Of a stretch of 64,000 bases of DNA, positions 29,840 to 37,748 are shown in pieces. The stretch comes from JAIQFF01 sp963725615 (lineage in GTDB: Bacteria > Acidobacteriota > Terriglobia > Terriglobales > Acidobacteriaceae): contig CAVRZO010000007.1 of NCBI GenBank assembly GCA_963725615.1, positions 1 to 64,000 of the forward strand, given 5' to 3'. The translations under genes and the position numbers were made by a program. The first letter of the stretch is position 1. Each line of letters begins with the position of its first letter. The notes below the pieces were generated by a model that was given only the letters and a program-made list of their open reading frames with translations, was not told the origin of the DNA and did no database searches.

Positions 29840-30711
29840 ATGAAGCGCAGAGATTTCATCATCGGAGCAACCTGCGGAGTGGGAGCGGCGTGGATTGGCT
29901 CCCGAGGCCTGGCCAGAGCCATGATGCGTTGCCCGCCTTGCCACGCAAGTTCAGCGCGGCTGATACGGTGACACTGGGCAAAACCGGAATCACTACCAGT
30001 CGTCTCGCCATGGGAACCGGCACGGTCGGCAGTGGACATCATTCTCATCAGACTGCGCTGGGAGTGAAGGGCCTCTCCGATCTGCTGCTCAACGGCCATG
30101 ATAATGGCTTACGGTTCTTCGATGCCGCGGATGCTTATGGAAGCCATCCACACGTGGCCGAAGCGCTCAAGCACATCCCTCGCGACAAGGTCACTGTGCT
30201 CACCAAGACCTGGGCGCGCGACCCGGCTGAAGCTCGCGCCGATCTCGACCGCTTCCGCAGAGAACTGGGGACGGACTATCTCGACATCTGCCTCATGCAC
30301 TGCCTTACCGAAGGCGACTGGACGGAGCGTTACCGGGGCGTGATGGACGTTTTCTCCGAAGCCAAGGAGAAAGGGATCATCCGGGCGCATGGCTGCTCCT
30401 GCCACAGCATTGAGGCGCTGCGCGCCGCTGCCAAGTCGCCGTGGGTCGAAGTCGATCTGGTGCGGATCAACCCCATCGGTTCGCATATGGACGCCGATCC
30501 GGACACCGTGGTCAGCGTGCTGCGCGAAATGAAGGCCGCGGGAAAAGGAATTGTCGGCATGAAGATTCTGGGCCAGGGCGACTTGCGCAATCGCCAGGAC
30601 GAAGCTTTGAAATATGCGCTGTCGCTGGGCGTACTCGATGCCTTCACCATCGGGGCTGAGAGTAAGACCGAACAGCAAGACCTGATCCGCAGGATAGCGG
30701 CGGCTGCCTAA
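29840..30711 (+). CDS. Tat-exported aldo/keto reductase family protein, one frameshift
   Basis: ATG at 29840 follows GAGGAGG and encodes a twin-arginine-type leader (MKRRDFIIGATCGVGAAW, ending ARA). Adding one C to the CC near 29921 joins it to the aldo/keto reductase barrel (TLGKTGITTSRLAMGTGTVG). Candidate catalytic residues are the Asp and Tyr of FFDAADAYGSHP, Lys in LTKTW and His in CLMHC. Such enzymes reduce carbonyls with NAD(P)H. Exported, Tat-dependent members exist and fold before export; their physiological substrates are poorly known. The corrected product has about 290 residues. It stands alone between repeat-bearing intergenic regions. Confidence 0.82.
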
Positions 30712-30889
30712 ACACGGCCACGGATTTTTCGCGGATCGTCACGGATTAAACAATCCTTCAGGTTGATCCGTATGCAACCGTGAAAATCTGTGGCCCGGCT
30801 TTTGTCGATTTCTTTTCACCCCGAGCCATCCCTCCCCGCGGGCACGCCATCCAAACCACGAATTCAAAGGTAGGAGGTGCACTCCCACA

Positions 30890-31291
30890 ATGAAAAGACT
30901 CACGATCAAAGCACTCCTCGCACAACTGGTGCTGCTCGGTAGCCTGGGAACTCTCTGGGCGCAACAGGACACAAACACAAATCAAGATCAACCGGCTGCA
31001 GACAACACCAAAGTCAATCAGCGCGACCGTAACAAGTCTGAGCCGACTGCCGATCAGCAGAAAGAAACTCCCGCGGATCGCCAGCTGACACAGCAAATCC
31101 GAAAAGCGTTAGTCAAGGACAAGACGCTTTCAACCTACGGCCACAATATCAAGATCATCACGCAAAACGGCATGGTGACATTGAAGGGACCGGTGAAGTC
31201 GGAAGAGGAAAAACAGGCGATTGAAGCCAAGGCCGCTGACATTGCCGGGTCCGACAAGGTGACCAGCGAAATTCAGGTTGCCTCCAAATAA
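30890..31291 (+). CDS. Exported BON-domain protein
   Basis: The 133-residue protein has a signal peptide (LLAQLVLLGSLGTLWAQ), a hydrophilic Asn/Gln/Asp-rich spacer and one BON domain (about 63-131: LTQQIRKALVKDKTLSTYGH, NGMVTLKGPVKSEEEK). BON domains bind membranes or phospholipid and are common in osmotic and envelope stress proteins (OsmY type). TAGGAGGT lies about 12 bases before the ATG. The stress-protein-like gene follows 42 bases later on the same strand, so an envelope-stress operon is likely. Confidence 0.88.
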   Translation: MKRLTIKALLAQLVLLGSLGTLWAQQDTNTNQDQPAADNTKVNQRDRNKSEPTADQQKETPADRQLTQQIRKALVKDKTLSTYGHNIKIITQNGMVTLKGPVKSEEEKQAIEAKAADIAGSDKVTSEIQVASK

Positions 31292-31333
31292 TCCAGCAAC
31301 CATTAACCAATCATTCATAAAAGGAGATGCAGC

Positions 31334-31897
31334 ATGGCAGGCAAAAATACAGCAGCATTCGGAATTTATCGCGACCGGGTTGGAGTGGAAACCGCGGTCG
31401 ACATGTTGCGGAATGCAGGGTTCCGCAATACGGATATTTCAGTTCTGTTCCCGCACAACGAGGGCACCAAGGATTTCGCCGCCGAGAAGAACACCAAGGC
31501 GCCCGAAGGCGCGGCTGCGGGAGTCGGCACCGGCGCGGTGATTGGCGGCGGGCTGGGTTGGCTCGCCGGAATCGGCGCGCTGGCCATTCCGGGCGTGGGC
31601 CCGTTCATCGCGGCCGGACCGATCATGGCGGCGCTGGCCGGAGTAGGCGTCGGCGGAGCCGTGGGCGGCATCACGGGAGCCCTGATCGGTATGGGTATTC
31701 CGGAGTTCGAAGCCAAGCGCTACGAAGGACGGATCAAGGAAGGCGGAATCCTGCTTTCGGTGCACTGCGACGATTCTGACTGGACCAAGAAGGCCAAGGA
31801 GATTCTCGAACACAGCGGCGCGCAGGATGTAACTTCCACTGGCGAGGCGAAGGCCGACTTTCAGAAGACCGACAAGCCGATGCCGCGCGCCAGCTAG
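31334..31897 (+). CDS. General-stress-protein (YflT-like) domain protein with glycine-zipper segment
   Basis: The 187-residue protein opens with a YflT/GSP17M-like domain (TAAFGIYRDRVGVETAVDML, FRNTDISVLFPHNEG). A long Gly/Ala-rich hydrophobic stretch follows (about 57-120: GAVIGGGLGWLAGIGALAIP, GVGVGGAVGGITGALIGMGI), probably a pair of membrane-inserting glycine-zipper helices. The C-terminal part (RIKEGGILLSVHCDDSDWTK) resembles the regulatory end of the family. AAAGGAG lies 8 bases before the ATG. It is placed with the BON protein, suggesting a stress or envelope role; the biochemical function is unknown. Confidence 0.75.
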   Translation: MAGKNTAAFGIYRDRVGVETAVDMLRNAGFRNTDISVLFPHNEGTKDFAAEKNTKAPEGAAAGVGTGAVIGGGLGWLAGIGALAIPGVGPFIAAGPIMAALAGVGVGGAVGGITGALIGMGIPEFEAKRYEGRIKEGGILLSVHCDDSDWTKKAKEILEHSGAQDVTSTGEAKADFQKTDKPMPRAS

Positions 31898-31916
31898 AAA
31901 AGCTGTGGGTTGACTG

Positions 31917-32010
31917 AGCGCCGCCGTCTCGGCGGCTGTCGTGGGGGCATTCCGCCCCCACATCCGAGCGCGAGACGCCCTCGGGACAGCCGGCAGGATG
32001 CCGGCGCTAC
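31917..32010. repeat. REPIN-like palindromic element (family D)
   Basis: Two inverted copies of a GTAGCGCCGGC...GGCTGTC-type sequence flank an inner 8-bp hairpin (GTGGGGGC, loop ATTCC, GCCCCCAC at 31941-31961). The right end reaches the gpmI stop codon. A related half copy lies at 49895-49951. It may stop convergent transcription, but there is no T run. Confidence 0.6.
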
Positions 32011-33617
32011 TTCTTCAGCTTCACACGCAGATCGCTTCCCGTCATTTCCTTCGGCTGCGGAATGCCCAGCATGCCCAGCACGGTGGGCGAGATATCGCGC
32101 AGAGAGCCGCCTGGCTTCAGGGAGAATTTCTTTCCATTCTCCGCCACCACGATAAAGGGCACGGGATTCGTCGTGTGGGCGGTGTGCGGGCCGCCGGTGG
32201 CAGGATCGATCATCATTTCGGCATTGCCGTGATCGGCCGTGATCAGCAGAGCGCCGCCCTTGGCGCGGACCATCGGCTCGATCCGGCCCAGGCAGGCGTC
32301 CACGGTTTCGACCGCCTTCACCGTAGGTTCGATCTTCCCGGAATGCCCGACCATATCGGCGTTGGCAAAATTCACGATGATGACGTCGAACGTTCCATCC
32401 TCCACCGCCTTGATGACTGCGTCGGCAATTCCGGCGGCACTCATCTCCGGCTTCAGATCGTAGGTGGCGACTTTTTGTGACGGCACCACCAAACGATCTT
32501 CTCCGGGGAACGGCTGCTCGACTCCGCCATTGAAGAAGTACGTCACGTGAGCGTACTTCTCGGTCTCCGCCACCCGCAGGTTGCGCAGGCTCGCTTGCCC
32601 CATTACGTTGGCGAGGATGTTGTCCAGCGACTCCGGAGGAATCACCACCGGAAGTGAAAACTTCTTGTCGTACTGGGTCATGCAGACATATTGCAGATTC
32701 TTTGGCACACGATCGCGGGGGATGGCAGCGTCGAGATCGGCCGCCCCCGGCAGATCGCTTCCCCCTTGCGGGTTCAGACCGCTGTTGCGAGTCAGGGCGC
32801 GGGTGATCTGGCGGACACGATCGGCACGGAAGTTGAAGCAGATGCATGAATCCTCATCGCGTATGGTGGTCAGCGGCTCGCCGCGATTGTCCACGCAAAC
32901 GAAGGGCACGATGAATTCGTCGGTCACACCTTTGTTGTACGAATCTTTTACGCCCTGGACGGGATCAACGAATTTGCCGCCTTCGCCGTCGCCGAAAACC
33001 ATCGCATTGAAGGCCTTGGCAATGCGCTCCCAGCGGCGGTCGCGATCCATGGCGTAGTAGCGCCCGTTCACCGAGGCAATCTTTCCCGTGTTGTACTCGC
33101 GCATCTTTTGCTGCAGTTGCTCCAGGTATCCGGCGCCGTTGGTGGGCAAGGTGTCGCGCCCATCCATGAAGGCATGCACGAAGACCCGGTCAACGCCGTT
33201 TTGCTTCGCCATTTTCAGGAGAGCATAAAGATGGGTTTGATAGGAGTGCACTCCGCCATCCGAAAGCAGTCCAAAAAGATGCAGCCGGCGGCCGCCGGAG
33301 CGCGCATTCTTCATGGCGCTGAGCAGGACCGGATGCGAAAAGAACTCTCCGTTCTGGATCATCAACTCGATGCGGGTGCTGTCCATGTGCACAATGCGGC
33401 CGGCGCCGATGTTGAGATGGCCGACTTCGCTGTTCCCCATCTGGCCATCGGGCAGGCCGACGTAGTGGCCGCTGGTCTGAATCAGGGTGTTGGGATATTC
33501 GCGCAGCAGACGGTCGTAAGTAGGCTTGCGGGCCAGCGCGATGGCGTTGGCCTTGGTTTCGGCGCGGTATCCCCAGCCGTCGAGGATGATCAGCACAAGT
33601 GGTTTGGGACGGGTCAT
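32007..33617 (-). CDS. gpmI: 2,3-bisphosphoglycerate-independent phosphoglycerate mutase
   Basis: The 536-residue cytosolic enzyme interconverts 3- and 2-phosphoglycerate, using two Mn ions and a phosphoserine. Metal ligand Asp13 (LIILDGWG) and catalytic Ser63 (GQMGNSEVGHLNIGAGRIV) are present, as are AFMDGRDT, FNFRADRVRQ, NFANADMVGHSG and the C-terminal TADHGNAEMM and HTAHTTNPVPF metal sites. Length is normal for the family (about 510-550). The start follows the family N-terminus. Enolase, the next glycolytic step, is encoded 1.2 kb away on the same strand, separated by DinB and hicBA genes. Confidence 0.97.
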   Translation of the reverse strand: MTRPKPLVLIILDGWGYRAETKANAIALARKPTYDRLLREYPNTLIQTSGHYVGLPDGQMGNSEVGHLNIGAGRIVHMDSTRIELMIQNGEFFSHPVLLSAMKNARSGGRRLHLFGLLSDGGVHSYQTHLYALLKMAKQNGVDRVFVHAFMDGRDTLPTNGAGYLEQLQQKMREYNTGKIASVNGRYYAMDRDRRWERIAKAFNAMVFGDGEGGKFVDPVQGVKDSYNKGVTDEFIVPFVCVDNRGEPLTTIRDEDSCICFNFRADRVRQITRALTRNSGLNPQGGSDLPGAADLDAAIPRDRVPKNLQYVCMTQYDKKFSLPVVIPPESLDNILANVMGQASLRNLRVAETEKYAHVTYFFNGGVEQPFPGEDRLVVPSQKVATYDLKPEMSAAGIADAVIKAVEDGTFDVIIVNFANADMVGHSGKIEPTVKAVETVDACLGRIEPMVRAKGGALLITADHGNAEMMIDPATGGPHTAHTTNPVPFIVVAENGKKFSLKPGGSLRDISPTVLGMLGIPQPKEMTGSDLRVKLKK

Positions 33618-33775
33618 TACGCTCCTGGCGTTGTGTCTGGCTCGCTGAAAACTGGATTATCGAGGCGCAGAGGAACAAGGGAAATTGGAAAGAAGAGAAA
33701 TTATAGGCGACGCGGAGAGGTTTTCAACTCCGCGGCCGCATAATATAGTCGTTCTGATCTTAATCGGAGGAAGTC

Positions 33776-34279
33776 ATGCCCATCAGCGATCTTCTACTGC
33801 TCGAATTTGATGCCGAGGCAAAAACGACGCGCACGATGTTAGAACGCGTTCCCGAGGACAAGAAGGACTTCACGCCTCATCCCAGATCAATGCCCCTGAA
33901 CAGACTTGCTCCGCATGTGGCAGAACTGGCCGGATTCGGGGTTACGGTGCTCACAACCCCGGAGCTGGATTTCTCCAAAGGCAGCTCGAAGCGGGTGGCC
34001 TTTGAGTCCGCAGCCCAACTGGTGCGCGTCTTTGATGAGGGCGCAGCCAAGGTTCGCGCGGCGCTCAAGGATATGCCAGACGCAGCATGGACCGAGAATT
34101 GGAAGCTGAGCTTTCAGGGGAAGCCCATCTTCAACGGATCACGTTTTCTGGCTTATCGGCAGATGTTTTTGAATCACCTGGTGCATCACCGCGCTCAACT
34201 CGGTGTGTATCTGCGTCTGAATGATAAGCCGCTGCCGGCTACGTATGGGCCGTCAGCCGACGACACGATGGGATTCTAG
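33776..34279 (+). CDS. DinB-family protein
   Basis: The 167-residue protein has the four-helix DinB-like fold pattern. Candidate metal-binding histidines are in LAPHVAELAG and in NHLVHHRAQLGVYLR near the C-terminus. DinB/DUF664-type proteins are metal-binding and include thiol-dependent S-transferases; the substrate cannot be told here. GGAGGA lies 6 bases before the ATG. It is a single gene, divergent from gpmI with a 158-base gap holding an AT-rich box (CATAATATAG near 33740) that may be its -10. Confidence 0.85.
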   Translation: MPISDLLLLEFDAEAKTTRTMLERVPEDKKDFTPHPRSMPLNRLAPHVAELAGFGVTVLTTPELDFSKGSSKRVAFESAAQLVRVFDEGAAKVRAALKDMPDAAWTENWKLSFQGKPIFNGSRFLAYRQMFLNHLVHHRAQLGVYLRLNDKPLPATYGPSADDTMGF

Positions 34280-34299
34280 AAGACCACCAGTCGAATGAC

Positions 34300-34548
34300 T
34301 CATTTTCCAAATAGATCTTGCAGGAGTTGTGAGCGATCCACTTCGAGATATGTTGCCACACTTGAGATGATCGCGTTGAGCGTTCCCAGCTTTAACGTCT
34401 GGTGTGCAGGAACTGTGATGGAATGATCGGTGCCGCGGACAGTGGATTTCAAGCGAAGGTGACTGCCGGTCTGCCGGGTTACTTCATACCCGTATCGGCG
34501 AAGCGTATGGGCGAGGTCGTGACCGGAAAGATCACGAGGCAATTTCAA
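34300..34548 (-). CDS. hicA: HicA-family mRNA interferase toxin
   Basis: The 82-residue protein has a small double-stranded RNA-binding-like fold. The catalytic His is in QTGSHLRL, with the family pattern LRRYGYEVTRQ upstream and ITVPAHQTLKLGTLNAII downstream. HicA cleaves mRNA and is neutralised by HicB. The TTG start at 34548 is chosen because it overlaps the hicB stop (TTGA) and gives a normal family length; the frame continues upstream without family sequence. It is co-transcribed after hicB, the reverse of the common toxin-first order. Confidence 0.85.
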   Translation of the reverse strand: MKLPRDLSGHDLAHTLRRYGYEVTRQTGSHLRLKSTVRGTDHSITVPAHQTLKLGTLNAIISSVATYLEVDRSQLLQDLFGK

Positions 34549-34757
34549 GCGGGAATGACCTCGTCCTTTACGATATGCAGACGAATGACCGCCGGAGCGG
34601 AATCCCCATTGAAATGGCAACGAACGGCGTCACGCACCATCCCCCTCAGCTCTTCCAGGCTTTCGGCCTGGGTGAAAATATCGTGACCGAGGGCGCGCGC
34701 CTCGTAGCCGCCTTCGACCGACTCCTGAACGGAGAAGATGATCTCAGTTTCCGCCAT
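34545..34757 (-). CDS. hicB: HicB-family antitoxin
   Basis: The 70-residue protein (MAETEIIFSVQESVEGGYEA) has the partial RNase-H-like fold of HicB, with EARALGHDIFTQAESLEELR and a short C-terminal strand. It binds and inhibits HicA. No separate DNA-binding domain is present, so it is a short HicB form. The ATG at 34757 begins the family sequence; an in-frame start at 34820 would overlap the enolase gene end. The stop overlaps the hicA start by the TTGA junction. Confidence 0.82.
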   Translation of the reverse strand: MAETEIIFSVQESVEGGYEARALGHDIFTQAESLEELRGMVRDAVRCHFNGDSAPAVIRLHIVKDEVIPA

Positions 34758-34816
34758 ATCGCTCCCGCGATTATACCTTGCAGTCAGGTCGGACCGACGG
34801 CAGAGGTTCCGACAGA

Positions 34817-36112
34817 TCAACCTTTGTAATTCAAGGCCTTAATTCCCAGGAACCTGGCCGCACTGCCTAACTCTTCTTCAATCCGCAACAACTGGTTGTA
34901 TTTTGCGATGCGATCGGTGCGCGAGGCTGATCCCGTCTTGATCTGGCCCACTCCGGTCGCCACCGCCAGGTCGGCGATGAATGTGTCTTCAGTTTCTCCT
35001 GAGCGATGCGAGATGATGGACGTGTAGCCGTTGCGCCGCGCCAGGCCGATCGCATCGAGGGTCTCGCTGACCGTGCCAATCTGATTGACCTTGATCAGAA
35101 TCGAGTTGGCGACGTGCTTGTCGATTCCCTCTTGCAGAAACGAGACGTTGGTGACGAACAGATCGTCTCCGACCAGTTGGATCTTCCCGCCGAGCTCTTT
35201 GGTGAGATTCTGCCAGCCCTCCCAGTCGTTCTCCGCCAAGCCGTCTTCTAACGAGACGATCGGATAGTCGTTGGCCCACTTCGCCCAGAAACGGACCATG
35301 TCGTCGGAACTCTTCGACGACTTGTCGGACTTTTTGAAAACGTATTTGCCCTCCTGATAGAACTCGCTGGCCGCGGGATCGAGCGCGATGGCGATCTCTT
35401 CTCCGGGCTTGTATCCCGCCTGTGTAATGGCTTCGAGGACAACCTCAATGCCCTCGACATTCGACTTTACCGACGGCGCGAAGCCGCCTTCGTCTCCGAC
35501 AGCGGTGCTGTAGCCACGCTTCTTGAGCACGCCTTTTAGAGTGTGGAATACCTCGACGCCCCAGCGCAGCGCGTCCGAGAAGGATTCCGCGCCGACCGGC
35601 ATCACCATGAATTCCTGAAAGTCCACATTGCTGTCGGCGTGAGCGCCGCCGTTGAGGATGTTCATCATCGGCGTAGGCAGAATGTTGGCGCCGGCGCCGC
35701 CAAGATACCGGTAGAGCGGCAAGCTGAATGCGTTGGCTGAAGCACGTGCTGCCGCCATCGAAACTGCCAGGATGGCATTGGCACCCAGGCGACCCTTGGT
35801 CTCGGTGCCGTCGAGTTCGATCATTTTCTGATCGAGGGCGCGCTGGTCGGCCGCGTCCAGGTTGGCCAGCGCGTCGGCAATTTCGCCATTCACATTCTCT
35901 ACCGCCTTGAGCACACCTTTGCCCATGTAGCGCTGCTTATCGCCGTCGCGCAGCTCGACGGCTTCGTGCTCGCCCGTAGATGCTCCGCTCGGGACCGCTG
36001 CGCGTCCGCGAGTTCCGTCCACTAGGGTGACTTCCGCCTCGACTGTGGGATTGCCGCGAGAGTCGAGAATCTCCCGCGCCTGGATTTCCTGAATTTGCGT
36101 GATGACGTCCAT
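34817..36112 (-). CDS. eno: Enolase
   Basis: The 431-residue glycolytic enzyme converts 2-phosphoglycerate to phosphoenolpyruvate. All signature blocks are present: SGASTGEHEAVELRDGD, the metal-binding LALDPAASEFY (its Asp), SLEDGLAENDWEGW, LVGDDLFVTN and SHRSGETEDTFIADLAVATG with the catalytic-loop residues. Length is typical (about 430). It stands alone, with a palindromic element upstream at 36175-36320 and hicBA downstream. Confidence 0.98.
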   Translation of the reverse strand: MDVITQIQEIQAREILDSRGNPTVEAEVTLVDGTRGRAAVPSGASTGEHEAVELRDGDKQRYMGKGVLKAVENVNGEIADALANLDAADQRALDQKMIELDGTETKGRLGANAILAVSMAAARASANAFSLPLYRYLGGAGANILPTPMMNILNGGAHADSNVDFQEFMVMPVGAESFSDALRWGVEVFHTLKGVLKKRGYSTAVGDEGGFAPSVKSNVEGIEVVLEAITQAGYKPGEEIAIALDPAASEFYQEGKYVFKKSDKSSKSSDDMVRFWAKWANDYPIVSLEDGLAENDWEGWQNLTKELGGKIQLVGDDLFVTNVSFLQEGIDKHVANSILIKVNQIGTVSETLDAIGLARRNGYTSIISHRSGETEDTFIADLAVATGVGQIKTGSASRTDRIAKYNQLLRIEEELGSAARFLGIKALNYKG

Positions 36113-36174
36113 GATTGCTTGTATGCCCCTCGCTCTATTGTGTGGTGAGAATGGCGATTATATCGGTTTTTGTT

Positions 36175-36320
36175 GTGTGGCGCGGGCGCCCTCGCCCGCG
36201 TGACTCCGACCGGAGCAGAGACTCCAAGGAGCATCACGAACCACGGCGGCGACAGCCTTGGACCTCCAGCCATCGAACCTCTCACATTCGTCCACGCGGG
36301 CGAGTCGCCCGCGTCCACAC
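36175..36320. repeat. REPIN-like element (family B)
   Basis: Inverted arms of about 26 bases (gtgtggcgcgggcg...cccgcg and its imperfect reverse complement) bracket a 146-base element between eno and the peroxiredoxin gene. Relatives are at 50917-50993 and, as a half copy, at 52030-52057. Confidence 0.65.
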
Positions 36321-36409
36321 ACACAACACAGTTCAGCCCGTGTCTACACTGGTTCCCCGAGTTTTTCACAGGCTGGGGGCGCGAGCTTGTGCTCTACAGT
36401 CGGAACAGG

Positions 36410-36916
36410 ATGTCCGATCGCACGGAAACTCTGGTCGTCGGCTCACGGGCGCCGGAATTTTTGCTATCGGCTGCGAACCGCGACGGGATTCTCTCTTTGT
36501 CCGGTTTCCTGTCGCGCGGGGCGCTGATCGCGGAGTTCCTGCGTGGTACCTGGTGCCCAAATTGTCGGCGCCGCATGACCGAGTTGGAGCCGATGAAAAC
36601 CGAGATCGAGAAGGCAGGGGCGCAACTGGTGTACATCGCCGCTGAGAAAGGTACGGGCATGTGGAAGCCAGCGAAGTTTCTGCAGTCGCATCCCGTGTCG
36701 TACCCCTTTCTCCTGGATGAAGACCGGGTGGTGACGAAAGCTTATGGGCTCTATCACGGGCTGGGCCTCGATGCGATCAACATCGCGCATCCGGCCAGCC
36801 TGGTTATCTCCCGCGACCGGAAAGTCGAGTACATCTATCGCGGGGACAGTCAGACGGATCGTGCGCCGTTCCATCAGGTCATGGGGATAGTGAGGAAACT
36901 ATCGGGTTCCGGTTAG
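36410..36916 (+). CDS. Peroxiredoxin / AhpC-TSA-like protein
   Basis: The 168-residue thioredoxin-fold protein has GSRAPEFLLSAANRDGILSL at the N-terminus and the active-site segment FLRGTWCPNCRRRMTELEP (Cys-Pro-Asn-Cys). The CxxC, rather than the TxxC of classical peroxiredoxins, suggests a thiol-disulfide or BCP-like peroxidase activity with NAD(P)H-linked thioredoxin. No signal peptide, so cytosolic. ATG at 36410 is chosen because family sequence begins right after it; the frame upstream is translated repeat. It stands alone, 49 bases before the next gene on the same strand. Confidence 0.85.
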   Translation: MSDRTETLVVGSRAPEFLLSAANRDGILSLSGFLSRGALIAEFLRGTWCPNCRRRMTELEPMKTEIEKAGAQLVYIAAEKGTGMWKPAKFLQSHPVSYPFLLDEDRVVTKAYGLYHGLGLDAINIAHPASLVISRDRKVEYIYRGDSQTDRAPFHQVMGIVRKLSGSG

Positions 36917-36965
36917 CACGTTTGCAATTGCTCGGCAAACTTTGGGTGGAAAATCAGGAGGCGGA

Positions 36966-37595
36966 ATGAAGAGAACATTTGCAATGCTTGCTGTGGTGTT
37001 CCTGGCGGTCGCGGCTGGGGCGCAAACCAATATAGCTCTCCCCGCGGGCACGGCGTTCAAAGTCAAACTGGAAAACACGCTGTCCACATTCACCAGCAAG
37101 GAAGGCGACGCCTTCTCGGGGCGAGTGGTGGACGCAGTCATGCTCGACGGGAAGACCGTGATCCCCGTCGGCGCCACGGTACAGGGGCGGGTCACCAAGG
37201 TCAACGAACCACGCCGCATTGCGGGCAAGCCTACGATTGGAATTTTTCCCGAGACGGTGGTCCTGCCCAACGGCGAACGTTACATGCTGAACGCGACCCT
37301 GGTGGACACCAGTCTGCGCAACGGGACCGATGTGAATACCGAAGGTCAGTTCAAGGGTGATGGCCACGACGGCCGAGACCTGACTGAAATCGGCATGGGC
37401 AGCGGCGCCGGCATGCTGATCGGAGGTTTGGCCGCCGGAGGCAAGGGCCTGCTGATCGGCGGAGGGGTGGCCGCCACCCTCACGGTTGCACACTGGCTGG
37501 GCAAGAAGCGCTCAGCGGTGCTGCCTTCCGGAACCGAGTTGATGATGGAATTGAGCCGTCCGCTTGCGATGACAGCCGACACTGGCGGTCAGTAG
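36966..37595 (+). CDS. Exported hypothetical protein with beta-rich domain and glycine-zipper
   Basis: The 209-residue product has a signal peptide (MLAVVFLAVAAGAQ). A beta-rich domain follows (about 20-125: IALPAGTAFKVKLENTLSTF, VIPVGATVQGRVTKVNEPRR), whose pattern recalls TrbI/VirB10-like barrels but is not conclusive. A Gly-rich hydrophobic segment (GAGMLIGGLAAGGKGLLIGG) and a last beta strand with LPSGTELMMELSRPL complete it. AGGAGG lies 5 bases before the ATG at 36966. Function unknown; a periplasmic or outer-membrane-associated location is likely. Confidence 0.75.
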   Translation: MKRTFAMLAVVFLAVAAGAQTNIALPAGTAFKVKLENTLSTFTSKEGDAFSGRVVDAVMLDGKTVIPVGATVQGRVTKVNEPRRIAGKPTIGIFPETVVLPNGERYMLNATLVDTSLRNGTDVNTEGQFKGDGHDGRDLTEIGMGSGAGMLIGGLAAGGKGLLIGGGVAATLTVAHWLGKKRSAVLPSGTELMMELSRPLAMTADTGGQ

Positions 37596-37636
37596 CTAGA
37601 AGTTGTCCGCTGCAAAAGTCACGAAGTGGCAAGAGA

Positions 37637-37707
37637 ATGGAGGATGGGCGTCCCGCACGTCAGGCACTGGCCTGTGCTCGACGGGCGAGGACGCCTGTCC
37701 TCCACCC
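37637..37707. repeat. GC-rich imperfect inverted repeat
   Basis: ggaggatgggcgtc and gacgcctgtcctcc are imperfect inverted arms about 40 bases apart, between two convergent genes. It resembles the other palindromic elements of the window. Confidence 0.45.
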
Positions 37708-37748
37708 AAGCGAGAGCATGGCGACGGCGCGGGATTCGTGTTGCCGCC

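Noticed and set aside
31917..32010. Intrinsic terminator between stress-protein gene and gpmI
   Set aside because: The hairpin is strong but has no following T run in either direction and matches a dispersed repeat family, so it is listed as a repeat.
36170..36409. Longer N-terminus for the peroxiredoxin gene
   Set aside because: The upstream part translates a palindromic repeat; family sequence begins at the ATG at 36410.
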